Origin: Lichenostomus cassidix
Lineage: Eukaryota; Chordata; Aves; Passeriformes; Meliphagidae
Direction: 5' to 3'
DNA length: 64,000 nt
NCBI GenBank assembly: GCA_008360975.2
Contig: CM039211.1
Location: 26,778,558-26,842,557 of the forward strand
Shown one piece after another: positions 61,969 through 64,000 of this stretch. The position numbers were made by a program, and so were the translations under genes. Below the pieces are notes generated by a model. It did not search any database. It saw only the letters and a program-made list of their open reading frames with translations, and was not told where the DNA came from. The first letter of the stretch is position 1, and the number at the start of each line of letters is the position of its first letter.

Positions 61969-62209
61969 TGAGATAATTAAGTTCCACCCTGGTAACAGCA
62001 AGCAATTTAAATGATTCTGCGGTAACTAGTAGTTGAAAAATCCAAAGTCAGTGAAAAACTGAACTCATCATTAAGGGCCAGTAAATTGTAGATGTTGCAT
62101 ATTTTCCCCTAAGATTAATTCTGTTTGAAAAAGAGACTCTGAATAGTGATATTTAGATTCATAACAATGTTCTGATATTCAGGCTGTTTTGTCTGAAACA
62201 TTTGCTCAT

Positions 62210-62467
62210 TGTGGCTAGCACAGGTCTTTCCCATGAGAACTTCTTCTGTGTTTTATAAACAAAGATAAAGTTTGGATGTTAGAAGAGTGTCTCAAGATTT
62301 GGACAGTTCAGGCCTGGCCAATCAGGCCTAGGGGGAGGTTTCTGACTGACCAATATGGGTGACCTCTGAAAAGCCTATATAAGTTGAATTCAAAATAATA
62401 AAGGTCCTTTTTTCTATGCCACGCTGAGAATCCGGGTTTCTTCTCTGCTAGCAGCTCAACAGCGACA
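62210..62467 (+). mobile_element. Solo LTR, 258 bp, plus orientation, 6-bp target duplication
   Basis: It begins TGTGGCTAGC and ends CAACAGCGACA, flanked by GCTCAT at 62,204-62,209 and 62,468-62,473. Inside are two CCAAT boxes (near 62,318 and 62,350), a TATA box TATATAAG at 62,376-62,383 and AATAAA at 62,397-62,402. No retroviral body remains. The 6-bp duplication and compact promoter/poly(A) layout fit an ERVK-like (class II) element. Confidence 0.88.
62376..62402 (+). promoter_or_regulatory. Overlapping TATA box and poly(A) signal of the 258-bp LTR
   Basis: TATATAAG and AATAAA are separated by only 13 bp. A start site about 30 bp after the TATA box would fall just downstream of AATAAA, so the poly(A) signal would lie in U3 and be missing from the 5' end of the RNA, avoiding premature polyadenylation. 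Confidence 0.65.
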
Positions 62468-62473
62468 GCTCAT

Positions 62474-64000
62474 CAGTTTACATGATACAGCTAAATTTTC
62501 TTCTTGAATCTACTGGGACTAAAGTTTATACTCTAACTGGAGTACTTAACAGGGACAATATTTGTCCTAGTGATTTTTTTAAATGTGTTTTTTATTAAAT
62601 GTGTTTTGTTTGTTATTTACTTGGTTGGGATTTTTTATTTTTCATTTTTGGTTGTTTGTTGTTGGGGTTTTTTTTCCAAGAGAAACAGTGCTGAGATCAG
62701 ATCATTTTCATGACTAAAATTGCAGGATGAGGGTTAGAAAATCTAAGACTGAATAATTTAAAATCATAATAGGATAAGGGAATTCCATAAGCACCTAATT
62801 AAATAAAATATTTCAGTGTCTTATCCTCCTATTGCATCTTCAGTTTGCTTGAGGATAAAAAAACATCTATCTTGTTATGGACACACTGCTTTTTGTACAT
62901 GGACATGGGGGTACTATAATTATTAAACACAACCATATTATCTCTAATTTGAGCATGTTAAGGTGCTTAAAGGTCCATTAACCAGCACATATTTTTTCCC
63001 AAACTCTTCAAGTGACTGATAATTACCATACTGTCTAGTAAAAACTAAGGGAAGAAGAGAGGGGGATGGAGGGAAGAAATGTGTTGGTATCCTACTAAGC
63101 AACCATTTAGCAATTACATTCAATTCTGAACATATTAAATTTCCCATTGTTGAAGGTTCATTAGTACATGTCAGTGTGAAATACCAAGGTGGTTTGTGTG
63201 TCTGGACACATTTTTTTCCTATGTCCCCAAAAATACTTTGAAGGAAAGTCGTAGTCTGCAAATAATGACAATTTCTACTTCATGTAGAGAGTAGGCAATT
63301 AAACAAATTTCTTGAAAGTTTATAGTCACAATCATGTAGGAGGCTGTCATTGTTAAATACTGAGAAACAAAAGAGACCTAGTGTTAAATTAATCTACTTC
63401 ATATATAGCTCTTAGAATTTTTCTGTTTCATTTCTGTTACATATGTAGTTATTAATAAAAAGGAAGGACATAATTATAGGTTCTCATACAAAATGTAATT
63501 TAGCAGTCAGACTTTTAGCATGGTACATTTCACTCGTATATTTAACATGAACTGAACCAATATACGTAAGGTGTAAACATTTACTTTATAAAATTTTCTT
63601 TCACTAAATTAATTGCTGTGAAAGGTTTTAGATTTTTTCACAGCTTTTAAGAACTGTAAAAAATAAGCTTTAATGAAATACATGCTATCTCTGTCTTCTG
63701 TATTTATACAGTAATACTGAAATTCTTAGGGACACATTACCATTCTCTTCTATGAAATTAATATTTCTATGAAGCAAATTATGTTTCTTTCATTATAAAA
63801 CCACAATTCCTTAATTAGACTTAAAACCAAGTTTCTAAATGGATATTATATTGGAACAAGGGACTAGCCTACAAAGCTGAGTGGAAACCTTGCAGATAAA
63901 TACTACAGTTTCCATTATGTACCTCAACACTTTCTTTTGAAATATTCCAGGCTTCTGTACTATTGCCAAACTGCATATATCAGTTACAAGCCTGTATTTA
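62474..64000. other. Unassigned AT-rich DNA
   Basis: No gene or transposon is recognised in the last 1.5 kb. T- and TTG-rich low-complexity DNA lies near 62,575-62,680. The 105-codon minus frame at 62,944-63,261 is not recognised. Confidence 0.6.

Overview
This looks like a stretch of bird nuclear genome, probably a songbird or close relative, from an AT-rich gene desert or a very large intron. The evidence is several 5'-truncated CR1 LINEs carrying the avian CR1 3'-end octamer repeats, together with endogenous-retrovirus LTRs of bird-type families. I recognise no host protein-coding exon, rRNA, tRNA, CRISPR array or bacterial-style gene. Nearly all open frames are short chance frames or fall inside repeats.

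Layout. Bases 1-611 hold a 287-nt uninterrupted pyrimidine tract. From 612 to about 9,020 the DNA is unassigned. A CR1 LINE on the minus strand occupies 9,025-10,265, with a decayed reverse transcriptase fragment. A second minus-strand CR1 lies at 14,492-15,183, a third at 27,704-28,215, a short plus-strand 3' end at 30,219-30,290, and a fourth minus-strand copy at 61,085-61,968. Between them is unassigned AT-rich DNA with microsatellites, short tandem duplications and a few hairpins.

The right-hand half holds five LTR elements. An old LTR-like element (about 35,330-36,899) is interrupted by a younger solo LTR (36,290-36,685; 6-bp target duplication GGATGG). There are further solo LTRs at 39,736-40,358 (minus; GTAGTG), 58,314-59,156 (minus; 5-bp ATGAC) and 62,210-62,467 (plus; GCTCAT). 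The most notable object is a complete, apparently young, non-autonomous provirus at 51,318-54,550. It has two 518-bp LTRs, a primer-binding-site-like sequence, a polypurine tract and a CTTCTG target duplication. Its 2.2-kb internal region has no recognisable gag, pol or env, begins with a very CpG-rich leader, and later contains GC-box and CCAAT-like motifs. Its two LTRs are identical over the first 467 bp but differ at nine of the last 51 positions, which simple reverse transcription does not explain.

No genes here cooperate in a pathway. The history is one of mobile elements: CR1 copies made in trans, ERV insertions reduced to solo LTRs by recombination, one nested insertion that gives relative ages, and one parasite element that must have used proteins encoded elsewhere.
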